Assembly (NCBI GenBank): GCA_019187105.1
Contig: JABAQM010000001.1
Span: 1,302,001-1,366,000 of the forward strand
Reading direction: 5' to 3'
Source: Fimbriimonadaceae bacterium
Lineage (GTDB): Bacteria; Armatimonadota; Fimbriimonadia; Fimbriimonadales; Fimbriimonadaceae
Length of the DNA: 64,000 nt
Position numbers and translations under genes: made by a program. The notes beneath the pieces were generated by a model that was not told the origin of the DNA, searched no databases, and saw only the letters and a list, made by a program, of their open reading frames with translations. Shown piece after piece: positions 36,063 to 45,407 of this stretch. The first letter of the stretch is position 1. Each line of letters starts with the position of its first letter.

Positions 36063-38000
36063 TTAGGCAGGTCCGGGTTCGAAACGGGGAGGGGGTACGC
36101 GGTGTGTGCCCTTCTCATCCACGGATTCTGCCGGTGAGTCGTCGTCTTGCTTCGACTCGGTCTTCGCCGGCATGGGGGGAAGCTCCTTGCCCTCCATGAT
36201 CATCAGGAATTCCTCTCGGCTCAACGTTTCCCGTTCGAGAAGAGCTGCAACGAGGGAATCCATCTTTTCCCGGTTTTGCTGCAGGATCTCTTGTGCCCGC
36301 TGTCGCGCGGAATCGACGATGTGGCGAACTTCCTCGTCGATCACACGGGCCACATCTTCGCTGTAGTCGCGATCTTCGACATAATCGCGTCCCAGGAACG
36401 GATTGCGCGAGCGTCTGCCGATCGCGAGGGTACCGAGCTTGTCGCTCATGCCGAATTCGCAGACCATCGCGCGAGCGATCCGCGTTACCCGAACAAGATC
36501 GCTGCTGGCTCCGGTCCAGCGCTCGCCGTAGACGATCTCCTCAGAAACCAAGCCACCCAGGCTCATGGTGATATCGTCGATAAGCTCTGATCGGCTCTTG
36601 CTGAACTTTTCGGTCTCTGGTAGCGACCAGGTGACGCCCAAAGCCATTCCACGAGGGAGGATCGTGACCTTATGGATCGGATCGCAGTGCTCGAGCAGCT
36701 CGCCGACGATGGCGTGGCCTGCCTCGTGATAGGCGGTCAATTCCCGCTCCTTGGCGACCATGACGCGGCTCTTTCTCGCGGGGCCCACCATCACTCGATC
36801 GAGGGCTTCCTCGATGTCTTCCATCGCGATGCGGGAGCGGTTGCGTCGTGCTGCCAGCAGGGCGGCTTCGTTCAAACTGTTGGCCAAATCGGCGCCGGTG
36901 AAGCCAGGAGTTCTTTTGGCGATGATCTCCATGTCGACATCGCCGGAAAACGGTTTTCCTTTCGAATGGATCTTCAGGATGGCTTCGCGACCGTTAACGT
37001 CGGGAGCGTCCACGACGATCTGACGGTCGAAACGTCCCGGCCGAAGGAGGGCCGGATCGAGGACATCGGGTCGGTTGGTGGCGGCGATCATGATAACGCC
37101 GGAATTCGGGTCGAAGCCGTCCATCTCGACGAGAAGCTGGTTCAGGGTCTGCTCGCGCTCGTCGTGGCCGCCGCCGAGTCCTGCGCCACGCTGACGGCCC
37201 ACCGCATCGATTTCATCCACGAAGATCAGGCAGGGCCGGTGAGCCTTGGCGGTCTCAAACAGATCGCGAACTCGCGCCGCGCCAACGCCGACGAACATTT
37301 CAACGAAATCCGAACCACTGATGTGGAAAAAGGGCACGCCTGCCTCGCCGGCAATCGCCCTCGCCAGGTAGGTCTTGCCAACGCCCGGAGGACCGGTCAG
37401 AAGAATTCCCTTGGGAATCTTCGCGCCGAGGGCCACATACTTCTTGGTGTTCTTGAGGAAGTCGACGATCTCATAAAGCTCAGCCTTCGCCTCGTCAATA
37501 CCAGCGACATCTTCGAACGTGATCTTCGGTCCGTTCTCCCCCACTCGCTTCGCTCGGCTTCGGCCGAAGCTCATGGCTTGGTTTCCGCCCATTTGAGCGG
37601 ACCGGAATACGAAGAACCAGAGGGCGAAGATGAGCAGTGCCGGGACGATAAGCATCGACAAGAAGGCGATAACACCCTGGCTGATCGGCGGGTCGAGAAT
37701 CGACCACGTGACCTTGTAATCGTTCAGAACCTTCTGAATCTCAAGTCCGCCTGAGCTGTTGACATCCGGGACTTTCGCGTAAAACTTCTTGCCGTCCGCG
37801 AATTCGCCGCTGATCTCCGTCTGGCGCCATTCCGCCTTGGCGATCTTGCCTTCCTTTACGTTGCTGATCAGGGTGCCAACGTTGAGCTCAGTCGGTCCTC
37901 TTCCCATGTTGAACCCGGCTGGGTTCATCAGGTTTAGCAGGAAAATAAGGCTCATCACGAGGACGACCGTGACTAGAAGGGTGCGGGCAGTTCGATTCAA
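36063..38000 (-). CDS. ftsH: ATP-dependent zinc metalloprotease FtsH
   Basis: 645 residues. TM segments at about 8-25 and 109-132 flank a periplasmic domain; Walker A GPPGVGKT is at 203-210, then Walker [12 protein letters not shown], the second region of homology [21 protein letters not shown] and the zinc site [14 protein letters not shown]. FtsH degrades unassembled membrane proteins and regulators. A hairpin (AACCGTT/AACGGTT, about 36046-36064) overlaps its stop. It follows tilS by 63 bases on the same strand. Confidence 0.97.
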   Translation of the reverse strand: MNRTARTLLVTVVLVMSLIFLLNLMNPAGFNMGRGPTELNVGTLISNVKEGKIAKAEWRQTEISGEFADGKKFYAKVPDVNSSGGLEIQKVLNDYKVTWSILDPPISQGVIAFLSMLIVPALLIFALWFFVFRSAQMGGNQAMSFGRSRAKRVGENGPKITFEDVAGIDEAKAELYEIVDFLKNTKKYVALGAKIPKGILLTGPPGVGKTYLARAIAGEAGVPFFHISGSDFVEMFVGVGAARVRDLFETAKAHRPCLIFVDEIDAVGRQRGAGLGGGHDEREQTLNQLLVEMDGFDPNSGVIMIAATNRPDVLDPALLRPGRFDRQIVVDAPDVNGREAILKIHSKGKPFSGDVDMEIIAKRTPGFTGADLANSLNEAALLAARRNRSRIAMEDIEEALDRVMVGPARKSRVMVAKERELTAYHEAGHAIVGELLEHCDPIHKVTILPRGMALGVTWSLPETEKFSKSRSELIDDITMSLGGLVSEEIVYGERWTGASSDLVRVTRIARAMVCEFGMSDKLGTLAIGRRSRNPFLGRDYVEDRDYSEDVARVIDEEVRHIVDSARQRAQEILQQNREKMDSLVAALLERETLSREEFLMIMEGKELPPMPAKTESKQDDDSPAESVDEKGTHRVPPPRFEPGPA

Positions 38001-38063
38001 GCTTGCTCCAAAGGGACGGACCCTGTAGTTAGCTTACGCCTGGCTACCGGGGACCGTTTCCTA

Positions 38064-39461
38064 TTATGAATGATGGTAGGCACGAGGCTGGCCAAACTCC
38101 AGCGTCAGCATGGTCGCCGTTTCCGGAAGAACCTTTACTCGCTCGTCGATTGGCCCGCCAGGTACCCATACCGGTCCTACCATGTCATAGACGACGGGGA
38201 GCCTCTGGCGGGCACGCAGGCTGATTTTGAGATCGTGAAGGATGTCGGAAAGTTTTCGGTGTCCGGCCATGCCGAAAGGCTGCATCTTTGCCTCTTCTGG
38301 ACCCGACCGTGTGAATAACCCGCCGACCAGGCGGTCTGCGTCGAGATGCGCGGTCCATGACCCTGGTTCGGTTCTGGGATCTACCACCGGACCCGGATGG
38401 ACCCCGACGTGCCATCGCCCATCCGGGTCGGAAGTCCAACTCCCCCGCGGTAGAACCACCCGTTCACGGTCGACGGCGTCCGTACGCGTCGCGTGGATCC
38501 GGGATTCCAGCAGGTGGAGCGAAACCGGGCCACCTCCGAAGTTGACCGTGTCACACGCTCCCAGGCGAACAGAATCCACCACACGATCGACGAGAGCCAG
38601 CTCCGGGTTCGCGCCCAACGTCTTGGCGACCAGCCGGATTGCGCGACGCACAAGAACCGCTGGAAAGGCCGCGAGCGCAACCCGGTCGATGAAGATCTCC
38701 TCGTCTTGTGTCAGAAAGGTATAGCGCCCGTTATCCTCAACTTCGCTGCGCTCAAGTGCCGCAACCGCGAGCGAGTCGAGATAACGATCCTCCTCCCCCA
38801 ACATGACGGCCGATCGGCCGATTGTCTGAAGGAGCTTTGGCTGGACGATTTGCAGCTCAGGGATCACGCGGTGTCGGATACGAGCCCGAGAAAAGGAGAG
38901 ATCGAAATTGGCCGGATCGTCATGGAACCACAGTCCGTGCAATTCGCAATAGGATCGCGTTTCTTCGCGGGTAAACGGCAGCAGTGGCCGGATGAGCGCT
39001 CCTCTCTGCTCGGGAATGCCGGTCAATCCGGTCAACCCGGCCCCTCGAATCAGATTGAGCAGAATCGTCTCTGCGCAGTCGTCCGCGGTATGTGCGGTCG
39101 CCGTCCATGAGGTGCCAACTTGGCTAGCAGCACGGTCGAAAAACTCGTATCTGGCAAGCCGTCCCGCCTCCTCGAGGCCAATCCCTCTTTCCTCTGCAAT
39201 AGCGGGCACATCGGCTTTCCCGCTAACGAACGGAACCCCAAGCTGCTCGCAGAACCGGGCGCACTGCTCCTCCTCGAGCGCGCCCTCTGGGCGCTGCCCA
39301 TGGTTCAGATGGGCGGCGATGATGTCGTACTTCTGCTTGGCGAGAAGGTCCAGCAGAGCGGTCGAGTCGGCCCCGCCGCTGTAAGCGACAAGCACTGAGC
39401 TGCCCCTTAAAAAGCCAAACCCGGTTTGAAGGTGTGCTTCAAACCGGGTCGGAAAATCCAT
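38064..39461 (-). CDS. tilS: tRNA(Ile)-lysidine synthase
   Basis: 465 residues. The PP-loop VAYSGGADSTALLDLL, AAHLNHGQRPE, TAHTADDCAETILLNLIRGAG and HDDPANFDLSFSRARIRHRVIPEL define TilS, which converts C34 of tRNA(Ile2) to lysidine. The extended C-terminal region (about 300-465) is the tRNA-binding TilS_C part. tilS next to ftsH is a common order. The A-type Fe-S gene ends 12 bases upstream. Confidence 0.94.
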   Translation of the reverse strand: MDFPTRFEAHLQTGFGFLRGSSVLVAYSGGADSTALLDLLAKQKYDIIAAHLNHGQRPEGALEEEQCARFCEQLGVPFVSGKADVPAIAEERGIGLEEAGRLARYEFFDRAASQVGTSWTATAHTADDCAETILLNLIRGAGLTGLTGIPEQRGALIRPLLPFTREETRSYCELHGLWFHDDPANFDLSFSRARIRHRVIPELQIVQPKLLQTIGRSAVMLGEEDRYLDSLAVAALERSEVEDNGRYTFLTQDEEIFIDRVALAAFPAVLVRRAIRLVAKTLGANPELALVDRVVDSVRLGACDTVNFGGGPVSLHLLESRIHATRTDAVDRERVVLPRGSWTSDPDGRWHVGVHPGPVVDPRTEPGSWTAHLDADRLVGGLFTRSGPEEAKMQPFGMAGHRKLSDILHDLKISLRARQRLPVVYDMVGPVWVPGGPIDERVKVLPETATMLTLEFGQPRAYHHS

Positions 39462-39473
39462 CAGCTCGGATGC

Positions 39474-39854
39474 TTAAGATCGGCAGCCGCAACTGCCGCA
39501 ACCGCCGCCGCCCGCCTCGCTTTCCTCCGTCTTGAACGATGATCCGCAGCCACAGGACGATACGGCATTGGGATTCTCGATCTTGAAACCGCCGCCCATG
39601 ACGTCGTCCACATAGTCAACACTGGAGCCGTCCATGTACTGGAGGCTCAGATTGTCGACAAAGACTTTGATGCCCTCCTGTTCAAAGACCTGATCGTCAG
39701 CCTCGGGTTGGGCATCGTCGAGGGCCATCCCATAGGACAGGCCTGAGCAGCCACCGCCAGCCACCCACACCCGAAGTGCGGATTGGCCCTTGTCTTGGCT
39801 TGCCATGAGTTCCTTCAGCTCGGAAATGGCTCGGGTCGAAAGCGTGATTGGCAT
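39474..39854 (-). CDS. A-type iron-sulfur carrier (IscA/ErpA family) with extra Cys-rich tail
   Basis: 126 residues. The three cluster ligands are Cys36 (GGGCSGLSY) and Cys101/Cys103 (SSCGCGSSF), as in IscA, SufA and ErpA. Unusually, a glycine-rich tail adds Cys119, Cys122 and Cys124 (GCGSCGC). It receives and delivers Fe-S clusters. It is the first gene of the minus-strand run that includes tilS and ftsH. Confidence 0.9.
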   Translation of the reverse strand: MPITLSTRAISELKELMASQDKGQSALRVWVAGGGCSGLSYGMALDDAQPEADDQVFEQEGIKVFVDNLSLQYMDGSSVDYVDDVMGGGFKIENPNAVSSCGCGSSFKTEESEAGGGGCGSCGCRS

Positions 39855-39920
39855 TGCAGTTCTATGTTGAGGTACGCGCCCTCAGTACAAATTGTGCCAC
39901 ATCGGGGATGACAAATCAGC

Positions 39921-39954
39921 GCGCGACCGAGCCTTGCACAAGACTCGGTCGCGC
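39921..39954 (-). terminator. Strong hairpin after the outer-membrane protein gene
   Basis: GCGCGACCGAG (39921-39931) pairs with CTCGGTCGCGC (39944-39954), 11 bp, with an inner CTTG/CAAG helix. It lies 16 bases past the stop at 39970 on the minus strand. The tail (GCTGATTTGTC) has few U, so it may stabilise the 3' end rather than terminate alone. Confidence 0.55.
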
Positions 39955-39969
39955 AAAAGGAGATTCCGC

Positions 39970-41307
39970 CTAGAACTTAAAGGCAGCGCTAACGGTCGTC
40001 GGCAAGTTCTCCGCGAACGTGAATGATATTCCGAAGATCGTGCCGCCGAAACAGAATTTGGTCTTGGAACCGTAGCCCGCGCGAATGCCAAAGGCGGGAC
40101 TCAGCATGTACTCGGCGCCGAGTCGAAGTTCGCCCTGCCTGTTGGCGTTGCCGATGTCATACCAGTCGGCTCCAGCCAGGAACTTGCCGCGCTTCATGCC
40201 GTATCCTAGGCTCACCAGCGTCTTGAACGGCAAGATCTCCTTCTGGCCGGCGTTGATGAGGTTGCCGTTGTTGTCAAAGACGGGATTGTCGCCGAGCGGC
40301 CCCGTACCATTGATCCCGACGGACGGTCGAATGAAGTTCTCGATCGAGAGGCCGACGTGGTTGTTGCGCTCCTCGCCGAACGAATAGATGACGCCAAGGT
40401 CCATGCCAAATCCACTCTTGCGGAGCACGTTGCTGGTACCCATTTCAGGGGCGTTGACGACATTGTTGTTGTTTGACGAGTTGACGATCAAATGCGTGTA
40501 GTAAGCGTTAACGATCTTGCCCCGGGCGCCAACTGAAATGTCGGCGTTTGCCCGCGTCTTGAGCTTGACTCCATACGAAATGTTGGCGCTGTAATAGCCG
40601 TAGCCGTAGGTGTCGACGCCAGCCGCGTTTTGAAACGTGCGCCCATCAACCGTGACGCCAGCTTGGGTCAAGTTGTTGAGGAGCTCGGGAATCTGCTGGA
40701 AGATTGCCTGGTATTTCGGGTCGTTGATAATAGCATTCAGGTCGCCCTGAATATTGTTGTTGTTGATGTTGAGGATGGCATTGCCCAGATCGATCGCGTC
40801 TTGGGTGTTGATCCTTCCGATAAACTGTCCAAAAGCACCGCTATAGGCTCGGGTCGCCCGATTCGGCAAGGCGCTTGCACCGACCTGACCGTCGAGCGTG
40901 AAGTCGAAGTTGCCACCGCCAAAGCCAAAGTCGAGAACGACACCGGCCTCGATTTGATCCTGCTGTAGGAGCCGCGCGAGGGTCTGGGCACCCGACGCAT
41001 CCAAGCCGCCGTCCCGTACGTTCTTCAGGATATCGTTGATATCGCTGAGCTTGATACCCTGCAGTTTCAGGCCAAACGTTGGCGAATTCAGTCTGAATCT
41101 CTTGCTGGCAAATCCGTAAAAAGCCGGATTGAACTTGCCCTGAGCCCCAATGATGTATGGCAAGGCAACGCCGACGTTGGCCATCCCGGAGGCACGGCTT
41201 CCGCCAAGACCGAAAGCGAGATCGCTATCTTCCGCGAATGCCGGAAGCGCCATCGTGGCTGACGCGAACACCGGGATAAACCGGCGACACATGGTTCCGT
41301 ATTTCAT
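39970..41307 (-). CDS. Predicted outer-membrane beta-barrel protein
   Basis: 445 residues from ATG 41307, with AGGAAGGGAAACC directly before it. A signal peptide (MKYGTMCRRFIPVFASATMALPAFA) is followed by ADLAFGLGGSRASGMANVGVAL-like sequence and many alternating strands; the last residues are TVSAAFKF, ending in Phe as for BAM substrates. The layout (SGMANVGVAL, NPAFYGFASKRF) resembles the TraF_2/conjugal-transfer TraF or FadL-like outer-membrane family. Asn-rich loops (INNNNIQ, SSNNNNVV) are present. It is divergent from a TetR gene that may control it. Confidence 0.8.
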   Translation of the reverse strand: MKYGTMCRRFIPVFASATMALPAFAEDSDLAFGLGGSRASGMANVGVALPYIIGAQGKFNPAFYGFASKRFRLNSPTFGLKLQGIKLSDINDILKNVRDGGLDASGAQTLARLLQQDQIEAGVVLDFGFGGGNFDFTLDGQVGASALPNRATRAYSGAFGQFIGRINTQDAIDLGNAILNINNNNIQGDLNAIINDPKYQAIFQQIPELLNNLTQAGVTVDGRTFQNAAGVDTYGYGYYSANISYGVKLKTRANADISVGARGKIVNAYYTHLIVNSSNNNNVVNAPEMGTSNVLRKSGFGMDLGVIYSFGEERNNHVGLSIENFIRPSVGINGTGPLGDNPVFDNNGNLINAGQKEILPFKTLVSLGYGMKRGKFLAGADWYDIGNANRQGELRLGAEYMLSPAFGIRAGYGSKTKFCFGGTIFGISFTFAENLPTTVSAAFKF

Positions 41308-41400
41308 GGTTTCCCTTCCTCTGACCGGTTCCCCTGTTTTCCATCTCGGCCGGTCTTCGGTGACAATACCCGAGTGCTTGGACATATTGCGTCTTCTGTG

Positions 41401-41442
41401 CTGACCTCTTGTCAATTAATGGTCTATAATGTGAACTATAGG
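41401..41442 (+). promoter_or_regulatory. Promoter and possible operator of the TetR-ferredoxin genes
   Basis: A perfect -10 box TATAAT at 41425-41430 with a weak -35 (CTGACC, 41401-41406, spacer 18). Transcription would begin near 41437, six bases before ATG 41443, so the message may be leaderless. Arms CTATA (41424-41428) and TATAG (41437-41441) form an inverted repeat over the -10 and start site, a likely self-operator. Confidence 0.55.
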
Positions 41443-42006
41443 ATGAGCTCAAGGGAAGAAATCCTGGCAGCAGCGGCCGAAACCTTTCGCTATCGGGGGT
41501 TCGAGGCCAGCGGAGTAGCCGAGATTCTCAAGCGAGCCGGCTACAAGCCGCCAACACTCTACTACCACTTCGGCGACAAGGAGGGCCTCTATGTCTCGTG
41601 GTGCGAGACTGCCCTGGCCGAACTCGGCGCCGCTCTGCACGAGGTTCAGTCTGCTTCCCAGATTGCGGCGGTGCTGATCGATGCCAAGTATGCCGATCCC
41701 GTCGCGATCCGACGGGACTTGGGCCTGATGTCCAGGAAGGACTCGCGCGAACGGATCCTGCAAGCCCTTGGCGTGAATGTCGACGAGCCCATGACCAATG
41801 TCTTCTTTGCGATGGTCCAGGCGGAAGGCGAACCTGAATTACTGGATGTCTGGATAACTGGACTGCTTGGAGCCATATCCGCGATGCGCGTTCCGGCTCC
41901 AAGAGGGAAGGCACTCGCGGCCGAGACGGCAGTCCGCTGGGCAATCAAGGCGGAAACTGGCTGGCGGCGACGCGAAGCCAAAGTTGGGCCCGATCACGTA
42001 GAATGA
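41443..42006 (+). CDS. TetR/AcrR family transcriptional regulator
   Basis: 187 residues from ATG 41443. The N-terminal HTH is typical: EEILAAAAETFRYRGFEASGVAEILKRAGYKPPTLYYHFGDKEGLYVSW. The C-terminal ligand domain is variable. Ten bases downstream is a ferredoxin gene, and an outer-membrane protein gene is divergent; either may be the target. No good ribosome site precedes the ATG. Confidence 0.88.
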   Translation: MSSREEILAAAAETFRYRGFEASGVAEILKRAGYKPPTLYYHFGDKEGLYVSWCETALAELGAALHEVQSASQIAAVLIDAKYADPVAIRRDLGLMSRKDSRERILQALGVNVDEPMTNVFFAMVQAEGEPELLDVWITGLLGAISAMRVPAPRGKALAAETAVRWAIKAETGWRRREAKVGPDHVE

Positions 42007-42015
42007 TGGGTTGAA

Positions 42016-42264
42016 ATGCCATACGTGGTAACCGAGCCGTGCATTGGCGTCAAGGACAAGTCGTGCCTGACGGTGTGTCCAGTTGACTGCATCTACGAGG
42101 GTGACGACATGGTTTACATCCATCCCGACGAGTGCATAGACTGCGGACTGTGCGAACCTGAGTGCCCGGTTTCAGCCATTTTTGTGGATACCGACGTTCC
42201 TTCCAACTGGAAGGACTTCATCGAGAAGAACGCCGAAAAAGCAAAAGAGATCAGCGGAAAGTAA
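42016..42264 (+). CDS. fdxA: Ferredoxin of the 7Fe (FdxA) type
   Basis: 82 residues. [21 protein letters not shown] then [19 protein letters not shown] follow FdxA; the second cysteine of the first set is replaced by Val, which fits one 3Fe-4S and one 4Fe-4S cluster. It transfers low-potential electrons; the partner is not visible. Co-transcribed with the TetR gene. Its stop directly abuts the convergent PilZ gene. Confidence 0.9.
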   Translation: MPYVVTEPCIGVKDKSCLTVCPVDCIYEGDDMVYIHPDECIDCGLCEPECPVSAIFVDTDVPSNWKDFIEKNAEKAKEISGK

Positions 42265-42849
42265 CTAGGCGGCGCGGTCAAAAAGCATCATCCAGCGGGC
42301 GGACTCCACTCGGTTCATGTCGCCGATCTGCAATCCAACCCGGAACGTGCCATCCTCGTCGGCTCGACAGTAGCGCACTTCGGCGGGACACGTCGCCCGC
42401 TTAGAGTCGTATTCGAACGTAACGACGAGATTGGCTCCTCGCTCGACGGCAACGGGCAACTCAATTCCGGCCCCGCTGATACTGAGGTCCACGACGCGAC
42501 CGCAAACTTCGGCGCCGTCGATCTCCAGGAGGGCGGTCATGTGCGGTACGCGAATACGAGGAGCCTTTGAAGCGGCCGTCTTTCGTGGCGCTTCGACTAC
42601 GCCGAACTCGGCGAAGTTCTGCAAAGCCGGATGCCGCATAACTGCTCTCAAGGTTACGCTGGCATGCTTTCCCTCAATCTCAAATTGCAGCGCATCGTTC
42701 ACTTCGAGGTCATGCTTGCCGTGAATCGTGACGCCGAGCATCGCATCCTTCAAGTTCTCGACCCATCCGTAAAAGAGCCGGGCATCGCGAAGCCGTTGAG
42801 CCCTAAATCGGGCGCCCTTGATGGTTTCCAGCCCAAGAGAATCAGACAT
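42265..42849 (-). CDS. PilZ-domain protein (putative c-di-GMP receptor)
   Basis: About 194 residues from ATG 42849, though a longer start up to 42909 cannot be excluded. Residues about 20-95 form an N-terminal YcgR-like beta domain (VNDALQFEIEGKHASVTLRAV), and residues about 100-194 a PilZ domain (RIRVPHMTALLEIDGAEVCGRVVDLSISGAGIELP), where RVVDLSISGAGI matches the D/NxSxxG motif. The usual RxxxR is weakly kept. It may read c-di-GMP from the PAS-GGDEF cyclase. Divergent from a GbsR/MarR gene. Confidence 0.82.
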   Translation of the reverse strand: MSDSLGLETIKGARFRAQRLRDARLFYGWVENLKDAMLGVTIHGKHDLEVNDALQFEIEGKHASVTLRAVMRHPALQNFAEFGVVEAPRKTAASKAPRIRVPHMTALLEIDGAEVCGRVVDLSISGAGIELPVAVERGANLVVTFEYDSKRATCPAEVRYCRADEDGTFRVGLQIGDMNRVESARWMMLFDRAA

Positions 42850-42923
42850 ACCTCTAGTAGATGCATTGTCGGATCGTTTCGCATCGCCGCTCAGTCCCTG
42901 TCGGCGCACTGTAAACTTTCAGA

Positions 42924-43481
42924 GTGGCTGAAAGTTCCGAAATTTCACACCGGGGCGACAAACTGCGGGAGGTCCAGGACCAATTCATCATTGAGTGGGG
43001 CCGCATGAGCTCAAGATGGGGCATCAACCGCACGATGGCCCAGATCCACGCCCTTCTCTTCGTAACCGGCGAACAGCTCGGCGTCGATGAGATCATCTCG
43101 AGGCTTCACATCAGCCGCGGTAACGCGAGCATGACGCTACGCGATTTAATGGACTGGGGGCTGGTGCGACGCTCCCGCCAACCCGGCGAAAGGCACGACA
43201 CCTACTCGTGCGACACTGACGCTTGGCAAATGTTCGCCCGCGTGATTCGCGAGCGGAAACGCCGCGAAATTGATCCGACCGAAACCGTTATTCGGGAGTG
43301 CCTGGCCAACCTCGAATCGGCGCCGAAGCGCGAAGACACCGATATCTTTCAGCAGCGGCTAACCGACCTTTTGGCTGTTTTCGAACTGATTGACATGGTG
43401 TACAAGCAGGTCTTTCGGACCGATCAGACATTTGTCGAATCCATCGAAAGTCTACGAACCTCAGGCCAGCTTGGCGGATGA
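42924..43481 (+). CDS. GbsR/MarR-family transcriptional regulator
   Basis: 185 residues. The winged helix reads WGINRTMAQIHALLFVTGEQLGVDEIISRLHISRGNASMTLRDLMDWGLVRRSR, the GbsR pattern, with the family's helical C-terminus. GbsR proteins often repress osmolyte or envelope genes. Its last 21 bases overlap convergently with dxs, and it is divergent from the PilZ gene, so it may control that gene or itself. Confidence 0.85.
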   Translation: MAESSEISHRGDKLREVQDQFIIEWGRMSSRWGINRTMAQIHALLFVTGEQLGVDEIISRLHISRGNASMTLRDLMDWGLVRRSRQPGERHDTYSCDTDAWQMFARVIRERKRREIDPTETVIRECLANLESAPKREDTDIFQQRLTDLLAVFELIDMVYKQVFRTDQTFVESIESLRTSGQLGG

Positions 43482-45359
43482 AACGAGCCCCATCGCGGCA
43501 GCTTCTTCAAGGACTCGCTCCAACGAGTAGCCTTCTTGTTCGCGAATGATCGGCTGAGCGCCATGCTCCACAAACTTGTCTGGCAGTCCAACCAGGGCAT
43601 GCTGGAAATCCAGCCCCCGCCGGTGCAGTTCCACAACGATCTGTTGGCCCACACCGCCGGCAATGACATTCTCTTCGATCACAATGAGCCGACCGCTTGA
43701 ACGAACCAGATCGACGACCGTCTCGTAGTCAATCGGCTTGGCAAATCTCAGGTTCACGACCGAAACTCGCCGTCCGAGCTTTTCCAATTGCTCTCTTGCC
43801 TGCCAGGCGATGCTGACGCCGGTGCCGATTGCGGCAAGGGTGATGTCATCCCCCTTTGACAAGATTTCGGCTTTTCCCAACGACACCGGAGAGCGCGACT
43901 CGGGTAATCGGTCATCTCCCGCACCCCTCGGATACCGCACCGCAATCGGTCCTGAATCAAATCCGACGGCGAACTTCACCATCTCGAACAGCTCCGTCGT
44001 GTCCCGTGGAGCTGCAACCGTCATATTCGGCATTGCGGTGAGGTAGCTAAGGTCGAAGGCTCCGTGGTGAGTCGGCCCGTCATCGCCGACCAGGCCAGCA
44101 CGATCCAGAAAGAACCGGACGGGAAGGCCCTGAATCGCGACGTCGTGCAGAACCTGATCGTAACCTCGCTGCAAGAAGGTGGAGTAGATGGCACAGAGCG
44201 GCTTGATGCCCCCGGCGGCCAATCCTGCCGCAAATGTCACCGCATGCTGTTCGGCAATGCCGACATCATAGTAGCGGTCGGGGAATTTCTCGGCAAACCC
44301 GGTCAGGCCCGTACCATCCGGCATTGCTGCCGTGATCGCGACGACGGTCGGATCTTCCTCAGCGGCCTGCAGGGCAGCGTCCCCGAAGGTTTGGGTGAAC
44401 GTCACCGGCCCCATCGCCTTCTTCATTTCCTGGGCTTCGATGTCGAAAGGAACCACGCCATGCCACTTTCGAGAATCTAGCTCGGCGACTTCGTAGCCCT
44501 TGCCTTTGACGGTCATCGCGTGGACAAACAGCGGACCGCGAAGCTCGCGAACGTTGCGGAACACTTCGAGCATGGTCACCAGATCGTGGCCATCGATCGG
44601 TCCGATATATTCAAATCCAATCTCCTCGAATATCGTGCCGGTCTCTTCCGGAGCGAAATAGTGAGTGAGGCCATGCCGAAGTCCGGCGGCAACCCTCGTC
44701 ATCGGCTGCGGCAGCCGTTCCACGGCGCGCTTGGCACGAGCCGCCAGGGATTGCAGGTGGGGCCGGGATCGGAGCCTTGTAAAGTATTTCGTGAGCGCTC
44801 CGACGTTCGGAGCGATCGACATCCGGTTGTCGTTGAGTACGACCAGGAGATCGGTGCCTAGCTCCCCGGCATGGTTAAGCGCTTCCCAGCTCATGCCAGA
44901 ACAGATCGCCGCGTCGCCGGTTATGGCGATGACTTTCTCCGTCGTACCACGGCGGTCCCGCGCGGCGGCGAAGCCCAAGGCGGCAGAAATCGCCGTCCCA
45001 GCATGGCCCGCGCCGAACGAATCCAGTTCGTGCTCTTCGCGACGGAGAAAACCTGAGATTCCGCCGTGCTTGCGCAAGGTCTCGAACCGGTCCAGCCTGC
45101 CGGTTAGCAGTTTGTGCGGATACGCCTGATGCCCCGTGTCCCACACCGCGATGTCGGGTGGAATATTGAAGGCCGCATAAAGGGCGACCGTCAGTTCGAC
45201 GGTGCCTAGGTTCGAACTCAAGTGGCCGCCGGTCGAGCTGACCTTGCTCAGGATCGCATGCCGAACTTCCCTCGCCAGCTCGACGAGCTGAGGGTCGCTA
45301 AGGCGGTGAAGGTCGGTCGGCTCGGCGATGCCGGAGAGGAGGGGAAACGGTTCACTCAT
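43461..45359 (-). CDS. dxs: 1-deoxy-D-xylulose-5-phosphate synthase
   Basis: 632 residues. Thiamine diphosphate-binding motif GDAAICSGMSWEALNHAGE..N, IGPIDGHDLVTMLEVF, the pyrimidine-domain GIAEQHAVTFAAGLA and DRAGLVGDDGPTHHGAFDLSYL identify Dxs, the first enzyme of the MEP isoprenoid pathway. ispE of the same pathway is at 1.2 kb. The GAF-domain gene ends 48 bases upstream on the same strand. Confidence 0.96.
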   Translation of the reverse strand: MSEPFPLLSGIAEPTDLHRLSDPQLVELAREVRHAILSKVSSTGGHLSSNLGTVELTVALYAAFNIPPDIAVWDTGHQAYPHKLLTGRLDRFETLRKHGGISGFLRREEHELDSFGAGHAGTAISAALGFAAARDRRGTTEKVIAITGDAAICSGMSWEALNHAGELGTDLLVVLNDNRMSIAPNVGALTKYFTRLRSRPHLQSLAARAKRAVERLPQPMTRVAAGLRHGLTHYFAPEETGTIFEEIGFEYIGPIDGHDLVTMLEVFRNVRELRGPLFVHAMTVKGKGYEVAELDSRKWHGVVPFDIEAQEMKKAMGPVTFTQTFGDAALQAAEEDPTVVAITAAMPDGTGLTGFAEKFPDRYYDVGIAEQHAVTFAAGLAAGGIKPLCAIYSTFLQRGYDQVLHDVAIQGLPVRFFLDRAGLVGDDGPTHHGAFDLSYLTAMPNMTVAAPRDTTELFEMVKFAVGFDSGPIAVRYPRGAGDDRLPESRSPVSLGKAEILSKGDDITLAAIGTGVSIAWQAREQLEKLGRRVSVVNLRFAKPIDYETVVDLVRSSGRLIVIEENVIAGGVGQQIVVELHRRGLDFQHALVGLPDKFVEHGAQPIIREQEGYSLERVLEEAAAMGLVSSAKLA

Positions 45360-45407
45360 TCGGCGGATACCTGTTGGAACATACGCTGAAAGTCAACGCT
45401 TGGTTTA

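Noticed and set aside
36046-36064. AACCGTT/AACGGTT hairpin at the ftsH stop as a terminator
   Set aside because: Only seven bp, no U tract on either strand, and downstream genes continue on the same strand.
36672-37754. Long open frame (360 codons) on the + strand opposite ftsH
   Set aside because: ftsH on the other strand is unmistakable; the antisense frame has no ribosome site, family motif or natural composition, and GC-rich coding DNA often leaves such frames open.
41409-41430. TTGTCA (41409-41414) as -35 for the TetR promoter
   Set aside because: The spacer to TATAAT would be ten bases, too short for a sigma-70 promoter; a weaker -35 with spacer 18 was chosen.
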